A stretch of DNA of 64,000 nucleotides from JBFMFH01 sp040752275 (GCA_040752275.1 JBFMFH010000127.1:52791-116790), one strand, 5' to 3'; shown: positions 54,692 to 63,019, counted from the stretch's first letter. Numbers and translations are program-made. Notes: generated by a model not told the origin, from the sequence alone.

Positions 54692-54789
54692 GGTAACCTG
54701 GCGCCCCTGGAAGCCCGGCGAGAAGGCCCCCCATGTTATGCTGGTGAGGCGTGGGACGATTCCACCGGCCGCCGGACCTAAAGGAGTCG

Positions 54790-54933
54790 ATGACTGCCGT
54801 CGATAACGGCCGGTACGGAGTGGTCGGCACCCCAGGCGCTCGGGCGGCTGGGGCCTCAGTGGCCGATGTGAAGGACGAGGATTCCGGACTGTCGGGCTCC
54901 GCAGCAGTCCCTTCTAGCGCAGGTGTCATGTGA
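54790..54933 (+). CDS. Possible 47-residue peptide upstream of the propeller-repeat gene
   Basis: An ATG at 54790 follows TAAAGGAG and opens a 47-residue frame ending in a TGA that overlaps the GTG of the next gene (GTGA). The peptide has no Cys, no signal peptide and no recognised motif; it is rich in Gly, Ala, Ser and Val. The strong Shine-Dalgarno and the overlap suggest a translated leader peptide that couples translation to the large gene. It could also be a chance frame. Confidence 0.4.
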   Translation: MTAVDNGRYGVVGTPGARAAGASVADVKDEDSGLSGSAAVPSSAGVM

Positions 54934-57239
54934 AACTCAGACGCACAACCACACGCGTTGGCAGTGTGGCAGCAGTCGTCATGGCGATGCTCCTGGCCAC
55001 GGGCTCGCCGGCACTGGCGCAGGGCTCGCGGCTGGGCGGCACCTTTTCGGTCAGTCCCTCCGACGATGGGGTCCGGCGATTCTCTGCGGTCTCCTACGAT
55101 GCGTCGAACGACGCCTACCTCGTCGCCTGGGGCCAGCGGAACATCGGGGCACGATTCGTGTCTGCGGATGGCGTCCCGCTCGGCAGTGCGCTCGTGCTCA
55201 ACTCGGACGGCGGCAGCCGGGACGCGTCGACGGCGGGTGCGGCGTGCGGGGCCACAGCCTGTCTGGTCACCTGGATCGAAGAGAAGCCCTCGCACGCGGT
55301 GTTCGGACGTGTGGTTCGCTACAGCGGCGGGGCCGTGGAGCCGCTCACTGGTCCGTTCGTGGTCAGTCAGAATGGCCGTCCCAAGCACACCGAGTCCGAT
55401 CCCGGCGTCGCCTACTCAGCCGCGGCGAACGAGTTCCTGGTGGTCTGGGCCGAGTACCCCGGCTCCTTTCCAGATGTGAAGGCCCAGCGGGTCTCCGCGT
55501 CGGGTAACCTCGTGGGCAACGAAATCTCCGTGGGGACGACATCCCTCTGGGAAGGACATCCGTCGCCAACCTACAACTCGGTCCAGGACGAGTACCTCGT
55601 TGCGTACTACTACGAGACTTCGGGGGGCACGAACGCGGTCGGCGTGCAGCGCATCAAGCCCGGGACGGGAGACTTGATCGGGGGCCGATCCACATTGCTC
55701 AGCAGTGGATTCGACCAGTACCCGGAGGTCGCGTACGACTCGTCCAGGAACCAGTACCTGGTGATCACGTGGGGGTTCAGCGGGGGGTGGATGCTGCATG
55801 GGGCGGTCGCCAATGGCAACGGCGAACCCATCACCGGTTCTCTGTCTCTGGCATCCGGGGGCGGTGGCGACGGAATCGGGTTGGCCTACAATCCCGTCAG
55901 CAAGTCCTATCTCGGTGTCTACCAGAGTCAGAACAACGACGAGGTGTGGGGGGTCGTCGTCAACGAGAATGGCGGGCCAGGCAATCAGTTCCAAGTGACC
56001 GACTCTGGGACACGCCTCTCGACACAGCCGCACGCAGCAGGTAGCTCACGGGTGTCGCGGTGGCTCACCGCAGCCTCGGATGCGTTCGTCAGAGTGATGG
56101 GCCAACTCGTTGAACACGGGTCGACCGGTTCTGTTCCCTCGTCTGGCGGGAGCGGCTCGGGTTCGTCGGGCGGCTCGGGCTCGTCGAGCGGCTCGGGCGG
56201 CAGCTCGGGGAGTTCCGGCGGAAGCGGCAGCAGCGCCTGTCCGACCACGCAACCCGGCAGCGGCTGGATCTGTGACGCCGCCACGGGCAACTGGCTACCC
56301 CCGGGCTCCGGCGGCTCCAGCGGGTCTGGCGGCTCTAGCGGGTCTGGCGGCGGTTCGGGCGCCTGTCCGACCGCGCAACCCGGCAGCGGCTGGACCTGTG
56401 ACGCGGCTTCCGGCAATTGGCTGCCCCCGGGCTCCGGCGGCTCCAGCGGGTCTGGCGGGTCTGGCGGCGGCTCGGGCGCCTGTCCGACCACGCAACCCGG
56501 CAGCGGCTGGACCTGTGACGCCGCTACCGGCAACTGGCTGCCTCCGGGCTCTGGCGGCTCCAGCGGCTCGGGCGGGTCTGGTGGGTCTGGCGGCGGCTCG
56601 GGCGCCTGTCCGTCCACGCAACCCGGCAGCGGCTGGACCTGTGACGCCGCCACCGGCAACTGGCTGCCTCCGGGCTCTGGTGGCTCCAGCGGCTCGGGCG
56701 GGTCTGGTGGGTCTGGCGGCGGCTCGGGCGCCTGTCCGACCACCCAACCCGGCAGCGGCTGGACCTGCGATGCCGCCACTGGCAACTGGCTGCCCCCGGG
56801 CTCGGGCGGCTCGGGCGGATCTGGCGGCGGCTCGGGCGCCTGTCCGACCGCACAACCCGGTAGCGGCTGGACCTGCGACGCCGCCACCGGCAACTGGCTA
56901 CCTCCGGGCTCTGGCGGCTCCAGCGGGTCTGGCGGCGGCTCGGGCGCCTGTCCGACGACGCAACCCGGCAGCGGCTGGACCTGCGACGCCGCCACTGGCA
57001 ACTGGCTGCCTCCGGGCTCTGGCGGCTCGGGCGGGTCTGGTGGGTCTGGCGGTGGCGGGTCGTGTTCGACGGCTCAACCGGGCCCAGACTGGACCTGCGA
57101 CGCCGCCACCGGCAACTGGCTGCCCCCGGGCTCTGGCAGCACATCGGGTACGTGCCCCGGAGCTGCTCCGGTGGCGGGCTGGGTGTGTGTCGCGGGTAAC
57201 TGGCTTCCGCCGAATCACCCGCTCGCCAGCGGGCGCTGA
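54930..57239 (+). CDS. Secreted predicted beta-propeller with Gly/Ser-linked Cys-pair modules
   Basis: The 769-residue protein begins with a signal peptide (about 1-31, cutting after ALA). Residues 35-370 hold six repeats of the form YDxSxNxYLVxW (for example VSYDASNDAYLVAW, VAYSAAANEFLVVW, VAYDSSRNQYLVITW), which suggests a six-bladed propeller. A Ser/Gly linker follows, then eight near-identical modules of about 24 residues, ACPTTQPGSGWTCDAA plus TGNWLPPG, joined by Gly/Ser linkers of differing length, and a ninth degenerate module at the end. Each module has two Cys and two Trp. I know no name for this array. The start is GTG at 54930 and the gene may be coupled to the 47-residue frame. 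Confidence 0.85.
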   Translation: MKLRRTTTRVGSVAAVVMAMLLATGSPALAQGSRLGGTFSVSPSDDGVRRFSAVSYDASNDAYLVAWGQRNIGARFVSADGVPLGSALVLNSDGGSRDASTAGAACGATACLVTWIEEKPSHAVFGRVVRYSGGAVEPLTGPFVVSQNGRPKHTESDPGVAYSAAANEFLVVWAEYPGSFPDVKAQRVSASGNLVGNEISVGTTSLWEGHPSPTYNSVQDEYLVAYYYETSGGTNAVGVQRIKPGTGDLIGGRSTLLSSGFDQYPEVAYDSSRNQYLVITWGFSGGWMLHGAVANGNGEPITGSLSLASGGGGDGIGLAYNPVSKSYLGVYQSQNNDEVWGVVVNENGGPGNQFQVTDSGTRLSTQPHAAGSSRVSRWLTAASDAFVRVMGQLVEHGSTGSVPSSGGSGSGSSGGSGSSSGSGGSSGSSGGSGSSACPTTQPGSGWICDAATGNWLPPGSGGSSGSGGSSGSGGGSGACPTAQPGSGWTCDAASGNWLPPGSGGSSGSGGSGGGSGACPTTQPGSGWTCDAATGNWLPPGSGGSSGSGGSGGSGGGSGACPSTQPGSGWTCDAATGNWLPPGSGGSSGSGGSGGSGGGSGACPTTQPGSGWTCDAATGNWLPPGSGGSGGSGGGSGACPTAQPGSGWTCDAATGNWLPPGSGGSSGSGGGSGACPTTQPGSGWTCDAATGNWLPPGSGGSGGSGGSGGGGSCSTAQPGPDWTCDAATGNWLPPGSGSTSGTCPGAAPVAGWVCVAGNWLPPNHPLASGR
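56235..57224 (+). repeat. Coding tandem repeat array, nine units of 90-126 bp
   Basis: Units start at about 56235, 56361, 56478, 56604, 56730, 56838, 56946, 57060 and 57150. The spacing is 126, 117, 126, 126, 108, 108, 114 and 90 bp, all multiples of three. The module part is nearly constant and the Gly/Ser linker varies in length, so copy number and linker size probably change by recombination or slippage. It is wholly in frame with the secreted protein gene. Confidence 0.92.
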
Positions 57240-57259
57240 GCCTCCGCGTGCGATTCGGG

Positions 57260-57295
57260 CCCAAGGGGCCGGCCGCCCGGTCGACCCTTGGGTTT
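57260..57295 (+). terminator. Possible intrinsic terminator after the propeller-repeat gene
   Basis: A perfect 8-bp stem CCCAAGGG/CCCTTGGG (57260-57267 and 57285-57292), with a GC-rich 17-nt loop, ends in TTT. It lies 20 bp after the stop codon. The short T run makes it a weak terminator by E. coli rules. Confidence 0.45.
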
Positions 57296-57389
57296 GACTC
57301 CTTCCGCAACTCGGTCGTCCCAGGATCCGTCCCGTGACGCCGCGCCTCTCACTCCTCCCCGTCGGGCGGGGTACAATCAGTGCCTGCCC

Positions 57390-58637
57390 ATGATGCCCTT
57401 GCGGAGGTTCGCCGGTCCCTTCATCGCATTGATGCGTCGCCTGCCGGCAATGAACCGCATTCTGGCACGCGTGCGGCGTGCCAGGTACGAGCGCACGGTC
57501 GCCAGGTTCGTGCAGGCCGGCACGGGCGTGGCCGCCAGGTTCCCGTCCGGGATCGTGTACGAGGCGACCATGCGCTGCAACCTGCATTGCGAGTTCTGCT
57601 ACGTCGGCGATCTGCTGAACCTCGAAGGAGAATGGCGCCGGGAACTTCCGCTCGACGTGTTGGAGACCGCCTTCCCGCGATGCGACGGCCTGCAGGTGAG
57701 TCTGACGGGCGGCGAAGTGTTCATGCGCAAGGACATCATGGAGGTGCTGGATCTCTTCGCCCGCAAGCGGTACGTGTGCGGGTATCTGACCACCAATGGC
57801 ACCATCATCGACGAGAAGCGCGCCGATGCCCTCGCGGACCTCGCGGCCCGCGGATTCCTCAAGCACATCAGCGTCTCGATCGATGGCCCGGGTGAGCTGC
57901 ACGATGCCGCCAGGGGTGTGAAAGGAACGTTCGAACGGACGGCAGCCGGCCTGCGGCGGTTGCAGGCGGCTTCCGGCCGGCGGGGCGCGACGCTTCGCAT
58001 CAGCATCAACACGACAGTTGCCGCCGAGAGCCTGGCTGCTCTCGATGCGATGGCTGACGTGGCCGATGCGCTCGGGGTCTCCGCGATCGGATTGAACCAC
58101 CTGATGTACGCAACCCCGGAAGAAGCGCAGCAGACGGCCCGTATTCTGGGCGAGGGTGATGCCTCGTGCATCGCCACGTATCTGACGCCCGACCCTGGTG
58201 TCGCACCCGTTGAGGTGGGTGAGCGCGTCGAGTCGTTGAGCCGCAAGTGCCGCCAGAAGGGCATTCTCTTCGACGTGCGGCCGAAGGTGTGGCCGGCTGT
58301 CATGGACAGCTACTACAGGCCCGGCGCGCCGCTGCTCGGACGGTGTCTCTATCCGTTCCTGCACGCGAGAGTCGGATTCAGCGGCAAGGTTTACTTCTGT
58401 CCGTTCATTCGCGTCGAGGTGGGGGACCTTGCGGCGTCGACCCTCGAGGAGATCTGGAACGGCCCTCGGTACGTCGCCATGCGCAAGCTCCTTCTCGAGC
58501 GCAAGCTGTTCCCCGTGTGCCGGCGCTGTTGCAAGGTCGAGCTCTCTCCCGAACCCGTGCCCGTGGTCGAGCCGGTCGTGGCGCGCCGTCGCATTCCGCT
58601 GATCCCCGTCGGCGGAGGTCCTTCGGCTCAGTCCTGA
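57390..58637 (+). CDS. Radical SAM/SPASM domain protein
   Basis: The 415-residue protein has a basic N-terminal helix, then CNLHCEFC in TMRCNLHCEFCYVGDLL, LTGGEVFMRKDI, SIDGPGELHDAARG, and a SPASM-type C-terminus with CLYPF, VYFCPFIRVEVGDL and VCRRCCKVE. Such proteins can modify peptides or sugars; no precursor peptide with obvious core residues is adjacent, though a 47-residue frame lies 2.5 kb upstream. The ATG at 57390 is followed at once by another ATG. There is no Shine-Dalgarno and a TACAAT box ends 12 bp upstream, so the mRNA may have almost no leader. Confidence 0.85.
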   Translation: MMPLRRFAGPFIALMRRLPAMNRILARVRRARYERTVARFVQAGTGVAARFPSGIVYEATMRCNLHCEFCYVGDLLNLEGEWRRELPLDVLETAFPRCDGLQVSLTGGEVFMRKDIMEVLDLFARKRYVCGYLTTNGTIIDEKRADALADLAARGFLKHISVSIDGPGELHDAARGVKGTFERTAAGLRRLQAASGRRGATLRISINTTVAAESLAALDAMADVADALGVSAIGLNHLMYATPEEAQQTARILGEGDASCIATYLTPDPGVAPVEVGERVESLSRKCRQKGILFDVRPKVWPAVMDSYYRPGAPLLGRCLYPFLHARVGFSGKVYFCPFIRVEVGDLAASTLEEIWNGPRYVAMRKLLLERKLFPVCRRCCKVELSPEPVPVVEPVVARRRIPLIPVGGGPSAQS

Positions 58638-58687
58638 TAGCGGGTGGCCAGGCTCCGTCTCCGGCCGCCAGTGATGCGTGGCCACGC

Positions 58688-58696
58688 TGCTAGAAT
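58688..58696 (+). promoter_or_regulatory. Candidate extended -10 box for the methyltransferase gene
   Basis: TGCTAGAAT fits the extended -10 form. Its last base is 9 nt before the GTG start, so transcription would begin about 2 nt before the start codon. This predicts a leaderless mRNA. Confidence 0.45.
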
Positions 58697-58705
58697 TGAA
58701 GTGCC

Positions 58706-59542
58706 GTGCGAACGATCGACGACAATGCCATCAAGGCTCACGCCCGCGAACGATTCAGGTCCGAGTATCACTACGCCCTGTTCGAGTACTACCGCAGCGC
58801 CAAGGTCTTCCTCCTGCTGGAGCGAGCGGGCGTTGCTCTGCGCGGGCACATCCTGGATGCCGGGTGCGGGGGCGGCGGCATGCCGGTCTCGCTCGCCGAG
58901 GAGGGCGCGCGTGTCTGCGCGATCGATCTCGCGCACCGGTTCGGCGACGCCGGTGTCAGACTGCAGCGCGAGAAGGGAATCACGTCACTCTGCTTCGCGC
59001 GGGCCGATGGACTGGCGCTTCCGTTTCGGAACGGCCAGTTCGACGGCGTCCTCTCGCACGCGGTGATTGAGCACGTGGCCGATGCGGGCGGCTACCTGAG
59101 GGAGTGTGTCCGTGTCCTCAACCCAGAGGGCTGGATGTACCTCTCCACCGCGCCCTATCTGTCCTTCGCCGGCGCCCACCTGCCGCGCCTGCGGATCCCC
59201 GTGCCCCTGCACCTGCTGCTCGGACGGTCGCTCGCGTTCCGGACCTTTTCGTTCCTGGCCCGCCGCGCGACGTGGAGTCTGCGCGAACAGGCCGATGAGA
59301 ACACGTTCATTAAGGACGCTCAAGCATGCAGGCGGAAGGATGATGACCTGCTGGAGAAGGTGAGGGTCGGCCGCCTGCGGAGGCAGATCGCGGATGCGGG
59401 TCTGTCAATCGTGCACGAGGAACTGACGCTCACGGGAACCTTCAAGGGCCTTCCCTTCGGACTCCCGGGGCTCATCCGTTCGAGCGCCCTCGTCCAGGAC
59501 GTGGCCATCAGCGCGATGCAGTACGTGCTGAGGAGGAACTAG
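58706..59542 (+). CDS. SAM-dependent class I methyltransferase
   Basis: The 278-residue enzyme has motif I ILDAGCGGGGMPVSLAEEG and acidic loop VCAIDLA, then DGLALPFRNGQFDGVLSHAVIEHVAD, as in UbiE/BioC-like methyltransferases. The C-terminal part has a hydrophobic patch (PYLSFAGAHLPRLRIPVPLHLLL) that may bind a lipid or membrane. GTG is the start. Its TAG stop is part of repeat copy B. It may methylate a sugar or lipid carrier in this locus. Confidence 0.87.
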   Translation: MRTIDDNAIKAHARERFRSEYHYALFEYYRSAKVFLLLERAGVALRGHILDAGCGGGGMPVSLAEEGARVCAIDLAHRFGDAGVRLQREKGITSLCFARADGLALPFRNGQFDGVLSHAVIEHVADAGGYLRECVRVLNPEGWMYLSTAPYLSFAGAHLPRLRIPVPLHLLLGRSLAFRTFSFLARRATWSLREQADENTFIKDAQACRRKDDDLLEKVRVGRLRRQIADAGLSIVHEELTLTGTFKGLPFGLPGLIRSSALVQDVAISAMQYVLRRN

Positions 59543-59700
59543 CGAGGCTGCGCCTCAGACCGCCGAGGCATGTGGGGACGGCTCCGCCTCGCTAGATCAC
59601 AGTGTTGGCTTTGCCCCGCCTGCGGCGGGGCGTAGACGTCTTGAAGGCCGGAGCGAAACTTGACTCATCTGCAACGGATCTGGGCCTTCAAGACGTCTAG
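59539..59700 (-). repeat. CTAG-bounded structured intergenic element, copy B (inverted)
   Basis: The 162-bp element is the reverse complement of copy A, with CTAG at both ends. Module II comes first on the plus strand (CTAGCGAGGC to GCCTCGCTAG), then the GC hairpin, then module I. Both module arms are conserved, while loops carry substitutions. The left CTAG is the stop of the methyltransferase gene. The right CTAG is shared with a further small palindrome. Confidence 0.9.
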
Positions 59701-59725
59701 CCGAAGGGGCCGCAGGTTCGGCTAG
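59697..59725. repeat. CTAG-bounded 29-bp palindrome adjoining copy B
   Basis: CTAGCCGAA and TTCGGCTAG form a 9-bp perfect inverted repeat with an 11-nt GC-rich loop. The left CTAG is shared with copy B. The right arm overlaps the TAGAAT box (59723-59728) before the GNAT gene. It looks like a third hairpin module present only at this copy. Confidence 0.75.
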
Positions 59726-59755
59726 AATCAAAGGACGTCTGCCACCTCTGTCATC

Positions 59756-60799
59756 ATGGTCGATATCACGCGCTACGTCTCGGGTGACGCCAGGGCCATC
59801 AACTCCCTCTACCGGCGGGTGTTCGGCGGCGACGCGGCGGAGGCCAACCAGCTGCGCTGGGAGTGGCAGTACGCGCGGAACCCAAACGTGCCGGCCGACG
59901 GCCCTCTCATCTGGGTGGCGCGCGAGGGACCGACCATTGTCGGCCAATATGCGACGATGCCTGTGAAGCTGGCCGTCGCCGGACGCGAGATCGACGCCTC
60001 GTGGGGCATGGACGTGATGATCGCCCCCGAGCGGCAGCGCCAGGGCCTCGGAGAGGTGCTGTTTCGAACGTGGGACCAGCACACCGGCGCCTCGCTCGGT
60101 CTCGGGTTGTCGGTGTCGTCGTACCGCCTTTTCCAGAAGCTGCGCTGGCCGAACGTGGGACCCGTGCCGTGTCTGGTCAAGCCCTTGACACGGCGCGCGC
60201 TCCGGCGCCCGGACTGGCCCCTCGTCATCAACCGCCTCGTGTCGGCGGTCACACTTCCGGTGGTGCTCCTCGTGTCGCGCCGGAAGCCGCTTCGCGCCGA
60301 TGTGGCAACCGTCGAACGGTTCGACGAGTCCTTTACGGAACTCTGGGAGCGGCTGGCGCCCTCCTACACGGTTGCCGTTCGCAGAGACGCCACGTACCTG
60401 AACTGGAAGTACGTCGAGCCACCCCACGTCCGCTACTCGCGCGTCGCGCTGCGGCGTGGCGATAGGCTCGAGGGATACGCGGTGTACCGGCACGTTCGCG
60501 AGCCGCGCGGGAAGGTCACCCTACTCGTCGATTTCCTAGTCGAGCCCTCTGACGAACTCGGGCTCAAGACGCTGCTGCGGTGGATCGACCGCGAAGCGAG
60601 AGCCGCCGACTCCGACAAGATCCGCGCGTTCGTCATGCACGAGGTGTTTCAGAAGGTGTTCCGGCGGTGCGGCTACTTCAAGGTGAAGTCCACGATGGAG
60701 TTCGCCGCCAAGATCAATGCCGTGCCGGTTTCCGCATCGTTCTACGACGACACCGGCGGGTGGCACGTGACGCTGGGCGATTCAGACCAGGATCGGTAG
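59756..60799 (+). CDS. GNAT-family acyltransferase-like protein
   Basis: The 347-residue protein has a GNAT core with APERQRQGLGEVLFRTW (acyl-CoA loop) in its first half and a second GNAT-like half, as in double-fold FemAB/GNAT proteins. In polysaccharide loci these may add acyl or aminoacyl groups. A TAGAAT box lies 27 bp upstream. It is followed by a polysaccharide deacetylase-like gene and a GT4 gene after 6 bp and a 1-bp overlap respectively, so the three are likely one operon. Confidence 0.8.
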   Translation: MVDITRYVSGDARAINSLYRRVFGGDAAEANQLRWEWQYARNPNVPADGPLIWVAREGPTIVGQYATMPVKLAVAGREIDASWGMDVMIAPERQRQGLGEVLFRTWDQHTGASLGLGLSVSSYRLFQKLRWPNVGPVPCLVKPLTRRALRRPDWPLVINRLVSAVTLPVVLLVSRRKPLRADVATVERFDESFTELWERLAPSYTVAVRRDATYLNWKYVEPPHVRYSRVALRRGDRLEGYAVYRHVREPRGKVTLLVDFLVEPSDELGLKTLLRWIDREARAADSDKIRAFVMHEVFQKVFRRCGYFKVKSTMEFAAKINAVPVSASFYDDTGGWHVTLGDSDQDR

Positions 60800-60805
60800 G
60801 AGCCG

Positions 60806-61807
60806 GTGAAGCGCTACCTGTTGGTCGGCGTCGACACCGAAGGGGACAATCAGTGGTCCGCCGACAGCCGCCGGCATCAGACCTTCGAGAACATCTACGC
60901 GCTGCCGTCCCTGCACAGGCTGTTCCAGCAACAACGGGCGAGGCCGACCTACCTGATCACCCATCCGGTAGCCGCAGACCTCAAGTCCGCCGCCGTGCTG
61001 CGAGAACTCCTGCAGGGCCGCGACTGCGAGATCGGCGCTCACCACCACACGTGGGAGACGCCACCATGTTCCAGGGAGGACATCGAGCGCCATGCCTACG
61101 CCCTCTCGCTGGGGGAGGCGCAGTTTGCCGCCCAGGTGGCGTCGCTGACCTCGGCCATCGAGCGTGCCGTCGGAGAGGCGCCGGTGTCGTACCGGTCCGG
61201 GCGCTTCGGCTTTTCGGCTCGCCACGTCCCGACGCTCGAGCGCGCCGGCTACCGTGTCGAGTCGAGCGTCGCGCCTCTCTTCTACGAGGGCCACAAGAGG
61301 GGCCCCGACTTCGTCGGCGCGCCCGCCGCACCGTACTTCCTGTCCTACAAAGACGCGACCCGCGCCGGATCGAGCAACCTCCTCGAGATTCCTGTCTCGG
61401 CCGGGCTCAGTCGGCGTGTTCCGGCATTCGTGGAGCACTGGTATGCTCGGGCGCCCCGGCCCTATACGACCAAGCGGATCCTCCGAAAGCTCGGGATCGT
61501 CCGTGTGCGCTGGCTCCGGCCATCGTACTCGAGTCTCGCCGACATGCGTGCCTTGGCCCGGGGACTCGGAGCCGATGGCGTGCCGGTCCTCAACGTGATC
61601 TTCCATTCCAGTGAGATCATCGTCGGAGGCAGCCCCTACAATCGGTCCGAGGCGGAGCTCCACGCTTTCTTCGATCGCCTCCGGGGATTCCTCGAGTACG
61701 CGAGGACGGAGCTGGGGGCCACGCCTGTGACCTTCAGCGAGTTCCGGGTTCTCTTCAGTGAAACCCAGGGCGTCCCTCCGTCCGCTGTGGGCACCGGCGC
61801 TGCGTGA
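60806..61807 (+). CDS. Polysaccharide deacetylase-like protein (NodB-like barrel)
   Basis: The 333-residue protein starts with VGVDTEGDN, then ITHPV and IGAHHHTWETP, which fit the metal-binding Asp and His residues of carbohydrate esterase family 4, though the canonical order is loose. Later SGRFGFSARHVPTLERAGY and IFHSSEI fit the barrel. No signal peptide is present, so it may act in the cytoplasm on a lipid-linked sugar. The start is GTG, with TAGGAG (including the preceding stop) as Shine-Dalgarno. Confidence 0.75.
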   Translation: MKRYLLVGVDTEGDNQWSADSRRHQTFENIYALPSLHRLFQQQRARPTYLITHPVAADLKSAAVLRELLQGRDCEIGAHHHTWETPPCSREDIERHAYALSLGEAQFAAQVASLTSAIERAVGEAPVSYRSGRFGFSARHVPTLERAGYRVESSVAPLFYEGHKRGPDFVGAPAAPYFLSYKDATRAGSSNLLEIPVSAGLSRRVPAFVEHWYARAPRPYTTKRILRKLGIVRVRWLRPSYSSLADMRALARGLGADGVPVLNVIFHSSEIIVGGSPYNRSEAELHAFFDRLRGFLEYARTELGATPVTFSEFRVLFSETQGVPPSAVGTGAA

Positions 61808-62985
61808 TGCGCATCTGCCACGTCACGTCGCATCTGCCTCCTGACCAGGCGGCCAACGCACTGCTGCCGCACCACCTCGGCACCTGGAGCCGCGAGGCCG
61901 GCCACGAGGTGTGTTTCATCGCGCATCCCCCCAGGATGCTCGGCGCAGTTCCGCGATCTGAGGTCACTGGCCACGCCGCGTCGCTTGCAGGCGCGGTCGT
62001 CTGGGTCCCGCCGCGACCTCGATTCCGGGTGCTCGACCGAGTGCTGCCGCTGTCGGCCATTTCCGGCGCACGGATTGTGAGTCGCTTGGCCGCTCCCGTG
62101 ATCGCCAAGTCCGACATCGTCCACATCCACAGCAACGGCCTCCTGCCCGAATGGTGTGCCTACCTGGCGGCACGGGCAGGCAGGCCCGTCGTCCTCACGC
62201 TGTACGGAACCGAGATCTGGCACTACCGGCGCCGCTGGTTCAGACCGGACCTCTTCACGCGCATCTACCGACAGGCCGACCGGGTCACCTTCTACAGCCA
62301 GGCCCTACTGGGGCGGGCCGTCTCTCGGGGACTGGCGCGAGAAGGGCTCAGTGTCATCTACCCGCCAGTCGCCGGCTACTTCGAGCCTGCGAGCCCGGAG
62401 CGGCGCCGGCGGGCCCGGTCCTCCCTCGGCGTCGTCGAGCGATTCGTTCTGCTCAACGTCAAGCGTCTGCATCCACTCGCCGGACAGCGCGATCTGCTCG
62501 CGGCCATGCCGACCGTCCTCCGGCGTCACCCCGACACACGGCTGTTCGTGTGCGGAGCGGGGCCGTTGCGCGACCAGCTCGAACAGCTTGCCAGGCAGCT
62601 GGGCATCTCCTCGCAGGTCACCTTCACGGGCCTCGTCGATAACACCCGGGTCTCCTCGTACTACGAGGCGGCGGATCTGTTCATTCTGCCGTCTCTGCTC
62701 GAGGCGTTGCCCACGGTCGCCGTCGAAGCCCTGGCCACGGGGACCCCGGTTGTCTCGACCGACAGCCCTGGCGGGACCGAACTCTCGGGACTGTTCGGGC
62801 CGGATGTTGTCGTCGTGCCCACTCGGCGTCCGGAGGCGCTGGCGGCCTCAATCGTGCAGTTCCTCGAGGCCCCGCGCAGGACACTGCCGGCTTCGTTCCA
62901 GGTCCTAACACGGCTGTTCAAGGGTCCCACCGTCTACGGCCGATACCACGATCTGTACGGCGACGTTCTTGCGGCACCAACGTGA
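61807..62985 (+). CDS. Glycosyltransferase family 4
   Basis: The 392-residue GT-B enzyme has ICHVTSHLPPDQAANALLPH, IHSNGLLPEW and LTLYGTEIWHYRRRW in the acceptor domain, and VLLNVKRLHPLAGQRDLL, LPSLLEALPTVAVEALATGTPV in the donor domain. The ATG at 61807 overlaps the deacetylase stop (TGATG); a GTG one codon earlier would form a GTGA overlap. It closes the GNAT-deacetylase-GT4 run. Confidence 0.9.
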   Translation: MRICHVTSHLPPDQAANALLPHHLGTWSREAGHEVCFIAHPPRMLGAVPRSEVTGHAASLAGAVVWVPPRPRFRVLDRVLPLSAISGARIVSRLAAPVIAKSDIVHIHSNGLLPEWCAYLAARAGRPVVLTLYGTEIWHYRRRWFRPDLFTRIYRQADRVTFYSQALLGRAVSRGLAREGLSVIYPPVAGYFEPASPERRRRARSSLGVVERFVLLNVKRLHPLAGQRDLLAAMPTVLRRHPDTRLFVCGAGPLRDQLEQLARQLGISSQVTFTGLVDNTRVSSYYEAADLFILPSLLEALPTVAVEALATGTPVVSTDSPGGTELSGLFGPDVVVVPTRRPEALAASIVQFLEAPRRTLPASFQVLTRLFKGPTVYGRYHDLYGDVLAAPT

Positions 62986-63019
62986 GCCCGGCACGGTCAC
63001 GACAGCCACGGGAGACGGC

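Noticed and set aside
56235..57224. CRISPR-like regular repeats
   Set aside because: The units are coding, in frame, longer than CRISPR repeats, and the intervening parts are low-complexity Gly/Ser linkers rather than unique spacers. No cas genes are present.
55985..57297. Long Pro-rich and Ala/Pro-rich frames on both strands over the Cys-pair repeat array
   Set aside because: They arise from the Gly/Ser-rich repeat codons. The plus-strand frame at 54930 has the signal peptide, conserved Cys/Trp and propeller repeats.
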